64,000 nucleotides of DNA from DATFDN01 sp963818725 (GCA_963818725.1 CAWFTU010000018.1:352103-416102); one strand, 5' to 3'; positions 8,864 through 18,651 are shown, counted from the stretch's first letter. Translations and numbers: made by a program. The notes: generated by a model from the sequence alone, not told the origin.

Positions 8864-9643
8864 ATGCTGATCCATCCCATGGCGGAGCGCCTGCGCGGCC
8901 TTGGCCTGACGGCAATGGCCGACGCGTTCCTCGACCTGCGCAACCAGTCGGCGGCCGATGATCTGTCGCGCGAGGACTGGCTCGGTCTGCTGATCGATCG
9001 CGAAGTCACGGCGCGCGACAACAAGCGGCTCGGCCGCCGGTTGAGCGTTGCCCGGCTGCGGCAGAACGCGGTGGTCGAGGACGCCGATCTGCGCACGCCC
9101 CGCGGGCTCGATCGTGGCCTGTTCCAGACCCTCACCACCTGCGCCTGGATCCGCGACAGCCACCACGTGCTGATCGGCGGTCCGACCGGGGTGGGCAAAT
9201 CCTGGTTGGCCTGCGCTCTCGGCCACAAGGCCTGCCGTGAGGGGTTCTCCGTCCTCTATCGGCGGGCGCCACGCCTGTTCGCCGACCTCGCCACAGCCCG
9301 TGGCGAGGGGCGGCTGGCGCGCCTGATGAAGAACCTGGAGCGGACACGCCTGCTCATCATCGATGACTGGGGTCCCGAACCGCTGAACGCCGAGCAGCGG
9401 CGGGACCTGCTGGAGATCGTCGACGACCGTGAAGGGAAAGGCTCGCTGCTGATTACCAGCCAGGTTCCCATAAGCCGTTGGCACGAGATTGTCGGCGACC
9501 CCACCCTCGGAGACGCAATTCTGGACCGCGTCGTCCATCGCGCTCACCGCATCGAACTGAAAGGACCCAGTTTGCGAAAACGCCACGCCGTCAATGCCCC
9601 CGTCTCGGACGACGCAAGCTTGACGAACGCCAAGGGAAAGTGA
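8864..9643 (+). CDS. istB: IS21-family helper ATPase IstB
   Basis: A DnaC/IstB-type AAA+ ATPase of about 259 residues. The start at 8864 (MLIHPMAERL) follows GGAAGAACG and is preferred over the upstream 8849 codon, which lies before the ribosome-binding site. Walker A is GGPTGVGKSW (about residue 105) and Walker B is LLIIDDWG. It oligomerises on DNA and directs IstA to targets. It pairs with istA immediately upstream. It is intact and complete, so element 1 could still be mobile. Confidence 0.92.
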   Translation: MLIHPMAERLRGLGLTAMADAFLDLRNQSAADDLSREDWLGLLIDREVTARDNKRLGRRLSVARLRQNAVVEDADLRTPRGLDRGLFQTLTTCAWIRDSHHVLIGGPTGVGKSWLACALGHKACREGFSVLYRRAPRLFADLATARGEGRLARLMKNLERTRLLIIDDWGPEPLNAEQRRDLLEIVDDREGKGSLLITSQVPISRWHEIVGDPTLGDAILDRVVHRAHRIELKGPSLRKRHAVNAPVSDDASLTNAKGK

Positions 9644-9777
9644 GACGAGATCAACCGTCAGTGGCATCGTCCTGTCACCGCACCGTGCCGCTCGCAAGGT
9701 CCCGCTCAGGCCCAGCGAGCGCGCGTTCACGATCACCGGATCAGGTGATCACGATCGGCCGGAATGGCTGATCAGGA

Positions 9778-9906
9778 TCAACGGAATCCGCAGCTCTGGC
9801 CCTCGCGCACCGCCGCCTCGGCCAGGCGTGCGAACTGGCTGCCGATCGTCGGCGTCCGCGAGGCCTTGCAGTGCTGCCGAATGGCTTGCTCCTGGAGCGT
9901 GCCCAT
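9778..9906 (-). pseudogene. istB: istB of IS21 element 2, first ~40 codons only
   Basis: Reading leftward from ATG at 9906, the frame gives an IstB N-terminus (LQEQAIRQHCKASRTPTIGS.. then FARLAEAAVREGQSCG) and then runs into the right end of IS21 element 1, which supplies a stop after two foreign residues. The rest of this istB is not on the other side of element 1, where the helicase gene begins, so a deletion accompanied or followed the insertion. No ATPase motifs remain. Confidence 0.8.
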
Positions 9907-11436
9907 GGCAGCGCATCCGCCGAGAGCAGCGCGTCGTAATCGGCAACCGTCGGCATCGGCCGGTCATAACGGGCCAGCGCGCCGACTTCGATCGGCTCGG
10001 GACGGGTCTTGCGCGGCGCGGCTTCGGTCAGCAGGCAACGCACCGCTGTCACGTCGCAGGCGCCCAGCGACACCGCTTGCGCAACGGCTGCGCGCGGCCG
10101 GCCGTGACCGAACTCCCGTCCCAGCGCCACCACCGCCACCATCGCGCGGGTGCCGCTCTGCCGGCCGTGCCGGGCCCGCAGGCAGTCCCAGGGCACGTCG
10201 TAGCAGGGCGGGCCAGCGCCCGCTCTCGCGCCACTGCCGCAGCGGTTTGGAGCCGGCGAGCGCGCCGGGCTTGCGGTCCAGAACGTCGAGGTGGTGCTCC
10301 AGGCCGAGGATTTGTTGGCGACGGCTGTAGCAGCGCTCGTGGCGCGCCGCCGGGCGGCCGGCACGCCAGATTTCCACATGCGTGGGGTGGGCCCGCGCCT
10401 CCGCCTGGGTGCCGGCCCTGACCGGGACGAGTAGAGGTTGGTCTTGACCGCGACGCAGCCCTGCTTGTTGACCACCGGAAAGGCAGTGTCGACCAGCTCG
10501 AACCGCTCGGGGGCGAGCGGCAGGAGGCGATCGCGCTCTGTGGTCGTGGCGACACCGATCGGCTCGGTGCGCCCGCTCAGGACGCGGGCCTCATCCGCCC
10601 GACACCCCGCGAGCAGCAGGACGTTCAACGCATCGAGGGCGGCCACCTCGGGGACCGGGACGAGGTGGTTGCGCCGGAAATAGCCACCCTCGCCCTCGAC
10701 GCCACCCTTTTCATGGGCCTCGCCCGGGGCGCAGAACTCCGCAGCGAAGCGCCAGCGCGAGCGGAACGCGACGAACCGCGCCGTCTCCTCCCGCCGATGA
10801 CCGCGCAGGACGCGGCGCACCGCACTCGCGAGATTGTCGTAGCGGAGTCGGCGAAAGACGCCGCCAAAGTAGGCGAACGCCCGCTCGTGCGCGTCCAGGA
10901 GCGCCTGCCGGGCGGCCCGCAGACAGGCGCGGTGAAACGCCGCCCCGCTCGCCATCGAGCGCATCGCAAACACCCGGACTTTGAGGCGCTCGCCACCGAG
11001 ATCGGCCCACGCCTCACACCAGTCCACCTGGGCCCCCTGGCCCCACGCGTGGCTCTGCGGCACAAACGTCTCACATGCTAGCAGGCCGAGCCGGCGGCGG
11101 CGCTCGCGCACATGGTTGCGCAGCGTCAATTCCGCCACCGAGCCGCCTGGAAATTCCGCCAGGACCCGCCGCCACACACGCCGCGCCGTGTGGCGTCCTG
11201 CGCGGCGCGCGCCGGTCGCCCTCCAGAATCGCATCGACAAACGCCGCCACCGCGTCCAGCTTGGGCCTGGCCCGCTGCGGATAGCGGTGCTGCGGCGGCA
11301 GCGCACCGGCGATCGCCTGGCGCACCGTCCGGCGACGCACGCCGAATTTGGCCGCCACGCCTTTGATCGTGCCAACACCGAACTCGTATTCGCGGCGAAG
11401 CTGCTCAAACAATTCCACCTTGGTTTTCCAGTCCAC
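9907..11436 (-). pseudogene. istA: istA of IS21 element 2, multiply frameshifted
   Basis: The start at 11436 (MDWKTKVELFEQLRREYEFG) is the usual N-terminus of this IS21 subgroup, with a helix-turn-helix at KGVAAKFGVRRRTVRQAI. The reading frame then shifts near 11240. The middle part has the first catalytic region (QVDWCEAWADLGG) and EAHEKGGVEGEGG. It shifts again near 10435 (after VAVKTNLYS) and once more near 10150. Restoring the frames gives one near-complete IstA. At least three breaks make it non-functional. Confidence 0.82.
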
Positions 11437-11786
11437 TCCGGGCCCCCCAGCATGACCGGAGCGACCGTGGGTTGCGGAATGGAGGGTGGGCCAAAATTGG
11501 TCAGCACTCCGGGCCGAAGTTCAGTAGCAGAGCCAGTCCGCCAGCTTGTGGGGGAATCGGCCGGGCTCTCACCTGCGACACCGATGAGGACGCCCTTGCC
11601 CGAGGCTGGACGCTGGTGCGGGTGCAGCCGATTGACTACCAGCGCGGCCGCGGAGAATCCTGCAGGAAGGCTTCCGCAGGGAATGCCTGATCCGGAGCGG
11701 CAGCGCGAAGCGCGCCGCGATGCGCGAAGGCGGCCGGAGCGCGGCCGCCCTCACAAGAAAAACGCCTCTGAGACGGGAAAGATCGG
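11437..11786. other. Left end of IS21 element 2 and spacer
   Basis: GGTGGGCCAAAATTGGTCAGC near 11485-11505 is the probable terminus of IS21 element 2. From 11510 to 11786 no gene is recognised; a short open stretch (DTDEDALARGWTLVRVQ.., about 11578-11690) could be a gene remnant but matches nothing I know. Confidence 0.35.
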
Positions 11787-12563
11787 ATGAGTATCGATCC
11801 GCTGTACTCGTTGTCCGGGTTGTTCGTAGGCCTGCTCGTCGGACAGACCGGTGTGGGCGGCGGCTCGCTGATGACGCCGCTGCTCATCCTGCTCTTCGGT
11901 GTGCATCCAGCCACCGCCGTCGGCACCGATCTGCTGTTCGCCGCCGTCACCAAGTCGACTGGCACCCTGGTCCACGGCCTCAACAAGACGGTGAACTGGC
12001 GGGTGGTGGGGACGCTTGCGACAGGGAGCGTCCCGGCAACGAGCATCACGCTCTTCCTGATGTCCCACCTCGATCTGCCAAGGGCAGACACGTCGGTCCT
12101 GGTCTCGACCGTGCTCGGCGGGGCTCTGATCCTGACCGCGATGGCGCTCATGTTCCGCAAGCAGGTGCTGGCGCTGGCGGCGGAGCGGATCGACATGCTG
12201 AGCGCCGCGCGGGTGAAGTGGCTGACGGTGTTCACCGGCGTGGTCCTCGGTGTGCTGGTGTCGCTCTCCTCGGTTGGTGCCGGCGCGCTGGGGGTGACGG
12301 TGCTGATCTTCCTCTATCCCCGGATTCCGTTGGCACAGATCGTCGGGTCAAACATCGCCCATGCGGTCCCGCTGACCCTGTGCGCCGGGATCGGGCACTG
12401 GCTCATCGGTTCGGTCGATCTGCCGCTGCTCGGATCGCTGCTGCTCGGCTCCATCCCGGGGATCATCGTCGGCAGCCAGCTTGCCGCGCATGTGCCGGAA
12501 TGGGTGCTGCGGCCCGCGCTGGCGGTGATACTGGCCGTCGTGGGCAGCACGCTCGTGTTGTGA
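11787..12563 (+). CDS. TauE/SafE (TSUP) family permease
   Basis: A 258-residue integral membrane protein with about eight hydrophobic segments in two similar halves. The N-terminal repeat has VGQTGVGGGSLMTPLL, the glycine-rich signature of TSUP permeases, and the second half has SLSSVGAGALGVTVL. The family exports sulfite, sulfoacetate or other small sulfur-containing or organic anions across the inner membrane; the substrate here is unknown. It is a single gene with no operon partner. The start is ATG at 11787, after GGGAAAGATCGG. It appears intact, one of few cargo genes in this part of the window. Confidence 0.9.
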   Translation: MSIDPLYSLSGLFVGLLVGQTGVGGGSLMTPLLILLFGVHPATAVGTDLLFAAVTKSTGTLVHGLNKTVNWRVVGTLATGSVPATSITLFLMSHLDLPRADTSVLVSTVLGGALILTAMALMFRKQVLALAAERIDMLSAARVKWLTVFTGVVLGVLVSLSSVGAGALGVTVLIFLYPRIPLAQIVGSNIAHAVPLTLCAGIGHWLIGSVDLPLLGSLLLGSIPGIIVGSQLAAHVPEWVLRPALAVILAVVGSTLVL

Positions 12564-12708
12564 TCGCCCCCCGGCACTAGAAGGTAGAACGGGTCTTCAA
12601 TGCTTCGGGGACGGTTCTTTCGGTTCCGTCAGAGCTCGTGCCAAGGCGGCTGGCCGGCCGGGGCTGGCCTGGCTATAGCACCGCCGCTCACGGCTGGGGC
12701 GGACGGCA

Positions 12709-12870
12709 ATGCAGTGCATCGGGTGCGGCTCGGAGACCGTGGCGGAGCGACCCGAGCGCACCGCGCAGGGCTACCGCCGGTTCCGCTGCCGCTCGTGCGG
12801 CAAGCAATGGAACGAGCGCACCGGCACGGTGCTGAACCGCGCCCAGTACCCCTCCGACGTCATCGCCCGC
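12709..12870 (+). pseudogene. IS6-like transposase, N-terminal zinc-ribbon fragment
   Basis: The frame begins MQCIGCGSETVAERP and has a second cysteine pair in FRCRSCGKQWNERTGTVLNR, the N-terminal zinc ribbon of a group of IS6-like transposases. After about 54 residues (QYPSDVIA) the similarity ends and the frame degenerates. No catalytic residues remain. Confidence 0.65.
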
Positions 12871-14125
12871 GGGTTTCGTCAGAATCTCGCGCCAGCAGGT
12901 GCCGCCAGTGCTCTCGACCGTGCGGGCGGCTCGCTCAGGCCGCTTCCAGGATGGCGAGGACGGTCGCGGTCCGGCGGAAGAGGAGCAGTCTGCGGCGGTC
13001 TGCGGGAACGTGCTGGTTGCGACGCGAGCGGAGGCGGAGAAAGTTTCGGAGCTCGTCGTGCCCGCGGCAGAACCGGGCCGCGGACCGGGGACACTGGAAA
13101 CCCCGCATGGGTCGACAGCGGCCTTTCAGGCCGCGGTGATCTTGTTCCAGCCTGTTATTGGGAAGCATGAGGAAGTGTGGGGTGCCGTGTCATCGAGGCA
13201 GTGCCCGATTGGTCGCGCTCCATGCCCCGGCGGCGGCCTCCTTCAGGCCACCCCACACTTCCTCATGCTCCCCGAGCCGTGGGCAGCCTCCCGCGAGGAG
13301 GGTGCGCAGTGCCGGCAGGCCCGCCGGGGCGCCGTGCTCCGCGGCCAAGCGGGAGAGCCGCGGCCGGCCGCGCCCTGGGCGGCGCCGACACCTGCCGATC
13401 CGAGCGGCGTCGCGAGAGTGCCACTCACCGGGGCGCCCAGGCCGTCAAGGTCATGTCGTTGGCGCCCGGCGTGACGGCGGTGCGGGTGATGACGGCCGCG
13501 TAGACCACGCCGCCCCCTGGCACCGCCGGGACCGCCTGCGGCTCTGACTGGGCCTGCCGGCAGCATCCGTGCGGATTTTTACGGTTAGGGTCGAACCGCG
13601 CAGCGCGCGCCGATGGAGGGCGCCAGTTCGCGAAAGTCACGTCGCTGTCGTGAGGGGCGGATTTCCGCGCCGGACGGGGCGTTCTCGCCCATGACAACTC
13701 CGCGGCAATCAACGCGCGGCAAATCGCCTCTGCCCGAGGTTGTCGTGAGGTGACGACCTCCAAGAAGCCCTGGGGACGGCCGGACGTCACACCTGCCCCG
13801 CGCACGGAATTCGCGCAAGCCATTGATCCGACAAGGGACAGGGTGGGCGAGCAACCTTGGCTTGGGCGCTACCGTAAAGATTCGCACGGATGCTACCAGT
13901 GGGCCATGTTCGGCCACAGCGCAAGCGAAGTCCGTTCCGCGGCACTCGCCGGGCTGGCACTTCCCGGGGCCGAGGGCGCAAGTCCGGCGCCCGGCCAGGC
14001 TAACTTCGGCGCCTTGCTGCGCGGGTTTTAGACCGATTAGGGGTGTTCGCCGGCTTTTGTCGCCGGCAGCTTTGTCACTCGGCTTGCTTCGGGCGCGAAC
14101 CGGCCCCATACGCATGCTCGGCGCG
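12871..14125. other. Long non-coding stretch with one 20-bp inverted repeat
   Basis: More than 1.2 kb without a supportable gene; the open frames on both strands have low-complexity, arginine-rich translations. The only clear structure is the inverted repeat at 13165-13268. The stretch separates IS debris from the radical SAM gene. Confidence 0.5.
13165..13268. repeat. Perfect 20-bp inverted repeat with 64-bp spacer
   Basis: GCATGAGGAAGTGTGGGGTG at 13165-13184 is repeated perfectly in inverted orientation at 13249-13268. The arrangement suits a MITE of about 105 bp or two IS ends brought together by internal deletion. Nothing in the spacer codes for protein. Confidence 0.75.
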
Positions 14126-15292
14126 TTAGGCGAGCTTGGCGCGTTGCCGGCGCGGCCCCTCCCGCCCCGCTTGCGACCGCCCGGCCCGCCGCGCCAGACG
14201 TCGTATCTGCGGCGCCTCTTCGATCAAAGCGGCAAACGACAGCGCCACGCCGCGTCTAAACAGCGACGTCACCGCCGTCGCGAGATCGCCTTGAGCGAGC
14301 GCGCCCGCGGCGTCGGTCGCGGCAATTCCGGCCTGCATTAAGATGCTCGCGTTGCGATAGCAGGCCATCATGCAGGCGTTGCACGCATCGCGCCGGTCCG
14401 AGATGCGATCGAGGTCGAACACCGAGCCTAGTGGTTCGTTCCAGGCCTTGCAGCGCCAGATGTCGAGATTCCAGTCGAGGTAGAAATATTTATGGCCGCC
14501 AATACAAGGGATTCGCTGCTGCTCGCCCCGGACGAAACGGGCAACCTCGGCGAGCGAGGCCGTGGGATTGAACACCGGAAACCGCTTCTTCATGCGACCG
14601 ATTGCGTCCAGCGCAGCAAGCAGCTCCTCGCGGCTGAGATCAACCAGGGTCGACTCCCCGCTATAGACGCGGGAGGTGGACCCGAAGGGCTCCGTGCGCG
14701 GGTAGGAGAACTCGACCCCGTCAAATCCGAGATACCGCAGTGTGTCCGGCAGCTCTTCGTAGCGGGCCAGGCGATTGACCGTTACCGAGGCCATGACCGG
14801 CAGACCGAGGGCGTGGGCTTGTTCGATCCCTTGTTTGATCCGGCGCCCCAACCCGTTCAAGCCGCGATTGCGCTCATGCCAGGCGAGGTTCGCGCTGTCG
14901 AGGGAGACGATCAGCCTGCTCAGCCCGGCGGCCACCAGTGGCGCGATGTAACGGGGCAGGAACCAGCCGTTGGTGATGAGCCCGCATTGCATGTCCGTGG
15001 CGGTGACATGCGAGACAAGATCGACAATGCGCGGATGCACCAGCGGCTCACCGCCCTGGAGCGTCACGTAGCGGATTCCCCGCCGGTGCAGGATCGGCAG
15101 CGCCCGCGCGAATGAATCGGCATCGATGTATTGCTTGGGGGTACGCGACATTTTGTCGCGCGCGAACCCGCAAAAGTCGCACGCGGCATTGCAGACGTTC
15201 GTGACTGAGACGTCGCAGATTGCGGGGAGCCTTCGGTCCAGCATTGTCCGTTTCAGTACCTTCACGGCAGCCTTGATCTCGATGCCAAACAC
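14126..15292 (-). CDS. Radical SAM protein with C-terminal cysteine cluster, unknown substrate
   Basis: The radical SAM 4Fe-4S motif CNAACDFC sits in VTNVCNAACDFCGF, followed by TLQGGEPLVHPR (the GGE motif that contacts S-adenosylmethionine) and ITNGWFLP. Near the C-terminus, CNACMMACYRNASIL looks like a SPASM/twitch-type auxiliary cluster. A further cysteine lies in WRCKAW. The frame is open from 15406, but I prefer GTG at 15292 (VFGIEIKAAVKVLKRT), since upstream residues look non-native. The protein would be about 388 residues. It has no neighbouring peptide or pathway gene, so its substrate cannot be inferred. Some hopanoid and cofactor enzymes have a similar layout. Confidence 0.8.
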   Translation of the reverse strand: MFGIEIKAAVKVLKRTMLDRRLPAICDVSVTNVCNAACDFCGFARDKMSRTPKQYIDADSFARALPILHRRGIRYVTLQGGEPLVHPRIVDLVSHVTATDMQCGLITNGWFLPRYIAPLVAAGLSRLIVSLDSANLAWHERNRGLNGLGRRIKQGIEQAHALGLPVMASVTVNRLARYEELPDTLRYLGFDGVEFSYPRTEPFGSTSRVYSGESTLVDLSREELLAALDAIGRMKKRFPVFNPTASLAEVARFVRGEQQRIPCIGGHKYFYLDWNLDIWRCKAWNEPLGSVFDLDRISDRRDACNACMMACYRNASILMQAGIAATDAAGALAQGDLATAVTSLFRRGVALSFAALIEEAPQIRRLARRAGRSQAGREGPRRQRAKLA

Positions 15293-15425
15293 GCCGCTGA
15301 CTGCCTGCCGTTCCACTGCGGTCCGGACTGGGGGTCGCCAACAAAGGAGCCTATGGGTGATGCGCCGATCTGTAAAGCCGCAAGCTTTAAGCTTTCCCTT
15401 GCACAAATCGTGAAGGGTCGCGCGC

Positions 15426-15611
15426 TCACTTGGCGAAAAGATGCCGTTTGCCGAAGCCGATTACCGGCGAGGTATCGCGAATGCTGCTCGCCAGCTTCCA
15501 CGGCCCTTCGCCGTCGCGCAGGATCTTATAGGACGCAAGTTTCGGCGACGGCCCGTCGGCTACGTCGAGCCGGTGCGCCTTCGTCGGTATGTCGTTACGC
15601 GGCATCGGCAA
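15426..15611 (-). CDS. Small hypothetical protein
   Basis: A 61-codon frame with a balanced composition (NDIPTKAHRLDVADGPSP.. to VIGFGKRHLFAK), less arginine-biased than typical GC artefacts. No motif is recognised. It lies upstream of, and in the same direction as, the radical SAM gene, with about 130 bp between them. Confidence 0.35.
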   Translation of the reverse strand: MPMPRNDIPTKAHRLDVADGPSPKLASYKILRDGEGPWKLASSIRDTSPVIGFGKRHLFAK

Positions 15612-15633
15612 ATCTCCGTGCTACTTTCCGCGC

Positions 15634-15834
15634 CTAGCGAGGCCCGCGATTCCAGCGGATCGGCCGTCGCCAATCACTGCCGGGCGCAATCCGGGTGCGG
15701 ATCACCAAGCCTTCCCCTGCCAGATACGCCTTGGACAACAGGCGTTCGAGGCGATCCTGCCGCCGCCCAACAATCTCGCCGGCTTTCATCAGCCGCCAAC
15801 TCTCATGCTCAAGCGCGATGACGCGGCGCTGCAT
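15634..15834 (-). CDS. Small hypothetical protein
   Basis: A 66-codon frame (ALEHESWRLMKAGEIVGRR.. RLERLLSKAYLAGEG) with a plausible helical charged pattern. Nothing is recognised. It sits between a resolvase gene and another small open frame, all read leftward. It could be a remnant. Confidence 0.3.
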   Translation of the reverse strand: MQRRVIALEHESWRLMKAGEIVGRRQDRLERLLSKAYLAGEGLVIRTRIAPGSDWRRPIRWNRGPR

Positions 15835-15980
15835 GGCGCGTCGGGCAGGGCGGCGGCGGTTCGGGCCAACGGGCTGCCCGACGAAGGCGCACAGGCGGGC
15901 GTCCGGCTCCGGCGATGTGCAGCTTCAGCGATATGGAAATCGGGGACGACAGATCACGGCGCGAGAGAATGGGCATGGGT

Positions 15981-16520
15981 CTAAAGCCGCGCAATCGTGC
16001 TGTTGTGAACGTTATAGCTGCGGGCAATGTCACGGATCGGCTCGCCGCTCGCGCGCCGCTTGATCGCCTCGCGCTGCTGGTGCGGGGTCAGCTTCGGCCT
16101 GCGTCCAAGCCTCACGCCGCGCGCCTTGGCCCGCTCGCGGCCTTCCGCCGTGCGCGCCCGGATAAGATCACGCTCGAACTCGGCAAGGCCACCTAGCACG
16201 GTCAGCATCAGCCGCCCGTGCGACGTGGTGGTGTCGGCCCATGCACCACTGAGCGATCGGAACCCGGCTTTGCGATCGGCGATCGCGCCGAGCGTGTTCA
16301 ACAGGTCGCGCGTCGATCGGGCAAGTCGATCAAGCCGCGTCACGGTGAGCACGTCGCCGGGTTGGAGTGCGTCGATTGCGCGGCGAAGCTGCTGCCGGTC
16401 GGTCTTGGCTCCGCTCGCCACCTCGCGGAACACTTTCTTGCATCCAGCCTTGGCCAGTTGGCGCACCTGTGCGTCAACGCTCTGGCCGTCCGTCGATACC
16501 CGCGCGTAGATGGGGTAACG
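15981..16520 (-). pseudogene. Serine recombinase (resolvase), start codon lost
   Basis: The catalytic serine is in YPIYARVSTDGQS at the extreme N-terminus, followed by DVLTVTRLDRLARSTRDL, the conserved GGLAEFERDLIRART block and a C-terminal helix-turn-helix (EPIRDIARSYNVHNSTIARL region). The catalytic and DNA-binding domains are complete (about 180 residues). The first two or three codons have been replaced where IS110 element 1 adjoins at about 16521. An open frame continues into the IS, so expression from an upstream or internal start cannot be excluded. Confidence 0.82.
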
Positions 16521-16624
16521 GGCCGGCTGCCAGGATCTGGTGGTTGAGTGTGGCCGTCCCTCAGGCTGATGGCGTCTGAACGGAGTCAGGCTGAAGCCTG
16601 CTCCAGCATCAATGAGGGACGACC

Positions 16625-16946
16625 ATGGACCACTATGCCGGGATTGACGTGTCACTGGAAAGCGCGAGCGTCTGCGTGGTGGACGCGTCTGGACGGATCA
16701 TCCGGGAGGCGAAGGTCGGCAGCGAGCCCGACATTCTGATCGCCTGGTTGCGCGGGCTTGGCCTGCCGCTGGCGCGGGTTGGCCTGGAGGCCGGGCCGCT
16801 GTCGCAGTGGCTGTATGCGGGGCTGCGGGACGCGGGACTGGCGGTGGAGTTGCTGGAGACCCGGCATGTGCGGGACGCCTTCAAGGCGATGCCGGTGAAG
16901 ACCGACCGCAAGGACGCCCGCGGCATCGCCCAGCTGATGCGGCTTG
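16625..16946 (+). pseudogene. IS110-family transposase, N-terminal piece
   Basis: It starts MDHYAGIDVSLESASVCVVD, with the first DEDD aspartate in GIDVSLES, then VGLEAGPLSQWL and the KTDRKDARGIAQLM motif, which contains the third and fourth acidic residues. The piece ends at RLG at 16946. Its continuation, WFRPVHCKSL.., resumes at 18664. Confidence 0.9.
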
Positions 16947-17032
16947 GCGGAGCTGGCTCGAAGATCCTATGCGGGTGGGCGGCGGCCAGGTCGTAGGCTG
17001 AGGTCGTTGCCACTTCATCCTGGAGACGCCCG

Positions 17033-18329
17033 ATGCCTAACATCGAACCTCCTGCCCGGACCGCCACCCGTTCTGATCCTGCCACGCCCATCGACATGGA
17101 TGCCACGCTGTTCGCGGCAGTGGAACTCAGCTTGTCGAGCTGGGTCGTAGTGGCCAGCGCACCGGGCACCAACAGGACGAGCAAGCACAGCCTGCCTGCC
17201 TGCGACGGCCCGGGCTTGGTCGCCCTGCTGCGGCGGCTGCAGGAGCGCGCCGAGCGGCGTTGCGGCCGGCCGGTCGCGGTGGTCGTCATGCAGGAAGCCG
17301 GCCGTGACGGGTTCTGGGTTCACCGCCTGCTGGAAGCGCACGGGACACGCAGCCTTGTTGTCGATCCGTCCTCCATTGCGGTGAACCGGCGCAGCCGCCG
17401 GGCCAAGACCGACCGCATCGACGCCGAGGCGATGCTGCGGACGTTGATGGCTTGGTCGCGCAGCGAGCGGCAGGTGTGTTCGATGGTGCGGCCACCCTCG
17501 CGCGAGGCGGAGGATGCGCGCCGCCTCAACCGTGAACGGGAAACCTTGCTGGCCGAGCGCATCCGGCACGCCAACCGGATCAAGGGGCGGAGTGGCCGGA
17601 AGGTTCCGGCGGTCCGCAGGACCGTTGGAACGGCCACGGAGGGTGCTGGCGACCCAGGGCGTGTTCGGGTTTGAGCCGACGTTACAGCACCGGCGGACGC
17701 GGCTGGCCGCGCTGCGCACGCCCGAGGGGGCGTGCTTGCCGCCTCGGCTGCTGGCTGAGGTCGGCCGCCAGATGGACCGCCTTGAACTGGCGATCCAGCA
17801 GCTCGCGGCCTTGGAGGCCGAGCGTGACGCAGCCTTCGCGGCCGAACGCGTGGCCGCCCCGGCCACCGGCGATGCAGGCGAAAGGTCACCGGAGCAGATG
17901 GTGCCCAGCAACGAAGGGCCAGGCGCACGCCTGCTGCGCCTCAAGGGCGTCGGTCCCGAGACCGCCTCCGTGCTGGCCGGCGAGGCGTTCTTCCGCGACT
18001 TCCGCAACCGCCGCGAGATCGCATCCTACGCAGGCCTCGCCCCCAGCCCCTGGCAGAGCGGCGGCGTCGACCACGAACAGGGCATCTCCAAGGCCGGCAA
18101 TGCGCGCGTGCGCAAGACCATGGGGCAACTGGCCTGGCTGTGGCTGCGCAACCAGCCGGACAGCGCGCTCAGCAACTGGTATCGAAATCGCGTCCGCGAC
18201 GGCCGGGGCCGGATCAAGCGCATCGCCATCACCGCGCTCGCACGCAAGCTGCTGGTGGCGCTGTGGCGGTTCGTCACCCACGGCCTGGTGCCAGCCGGCG
18301 TGGCGCTGAAGCCAATCAAGGCAGGCTGA
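17033..18329 (+). pseudogene. IS110-family transposase of element 2, broken by a palindromic insertion
   Basis: The N-terminal half has ATLFAAVELSLSSWVVVAS and KTDRIDAEAMLRTLMAWSR (DEDD nuclease residues). The C-terminal half has RLLRLKGVGPETASVLAGE and SYAGLAPSPWQSGG, the conserved transposase_20 region. The frame changes at 17587-17642, where about 56 nt forming a palindrome lie between codons for RHANRIKG and VLATQGVFG. Deleting that block restores a typical protein of about 410 residues. As it stands the gene is non-functional. Confidence 0.87.
17587..17642. repeat. 56-nt palindromic element inserted in IS110 transposase gene
   Basis: The block begins GCGGAGTGGCCGGAAGGTTCC and ends GGAACGGCCACGGAGG, with an inner stem GGTCC-GCA-GGACC. 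It resembles, in order and spacing, the blocks inserted in the IS1182 transposases at 20483-20533 and 49981-50034 (GCGAGGCTGGCC..GGTTCC..GGAAT.GCCAGACGAGG). Its removal restores a conserved reading frame. Confidence 0.75.
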
Positions 18330-18627
18330 CGGAGAGGCCGGCAAGCGCAACCCAATCCGCGGCGCGGCCCTGGGCTGAACCGCTGATCCGGGCGAACGGT
18401 GACCGGTCGGAACCTGGGCTGAAACACGCCGCGCTCCAAAGAAGGGCCCCATTCTCCCGAGCCCTGCCCGCAAGCATGCGGGATCGTGGTCCGGACCGCG
18501 AAAGGTCCGACCGGACACGAGGTGATGCGGCCAGCGCGCCGCATGAAGGACGACGGGCTCACGCCACGGATCAGATCACGCCAGGAGGCCACACATGAGC
18601 GCTTGACACGAGAAACCCCATACGAGG
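18330..18627. other. Non-coding tail of IS110 element 2
   Basis: Nothing coding is recognised between the element 2 transposase stop and the junction with element 1. A non-coding 3' region of a few hundred bases is usual in this IS group, and recent work shows such regions can encode a bridge RNA. No RNA structure was established here. Confidence 0.4.
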
Positions 18628-18651
18628 TTCCGCGCGCGACAGCGCGTGGAA
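18628..18651. repeat. Hairpin at the IS110-in-IS110 junction
   Basis: TTCCGCGCGC-GACA-GCGCGTGGAA forms a strong stem just before element 1 resumes (18664). The surrounding GAGGTTCC..GGAAGGG..GGAGG recalls the palindromic element family, but the outer stem is poorly conserved. Confidence 0.4.

Larger units (their letters stand above)
7115..9786 (+). mobile_element. IS21-family element 1 (istA-istB, intact)
   Basis: Both genes are intact. The left end carries a series of related repeats (pattern TTCCGnnnGATCsTGATCA) from 7115 to about 7225. TTCCGGCCGATCGTGATCAC at 7115 recurs inverted at 9744-9764, and a further repeat lies outward at about 9768-9786. Multiple terminal repeats are typical of IS21. 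The right end cuts the istB gene of a second IS21. Exact termini and target duplication could not be fixed by eye. Confidence 0.8.

Noticed and set aside
7200..8915. 571-codon reverse open frame over istA of IS21 element 1
   Set aside because: Shadow of the forward istA gene.
13585..14115. 176-codon reverse open frame in the gene desert
   Set aside because: Arginine-, glycine- and proline-rich without domain, ribosome-binding site or conserved look; not supported as a gene.
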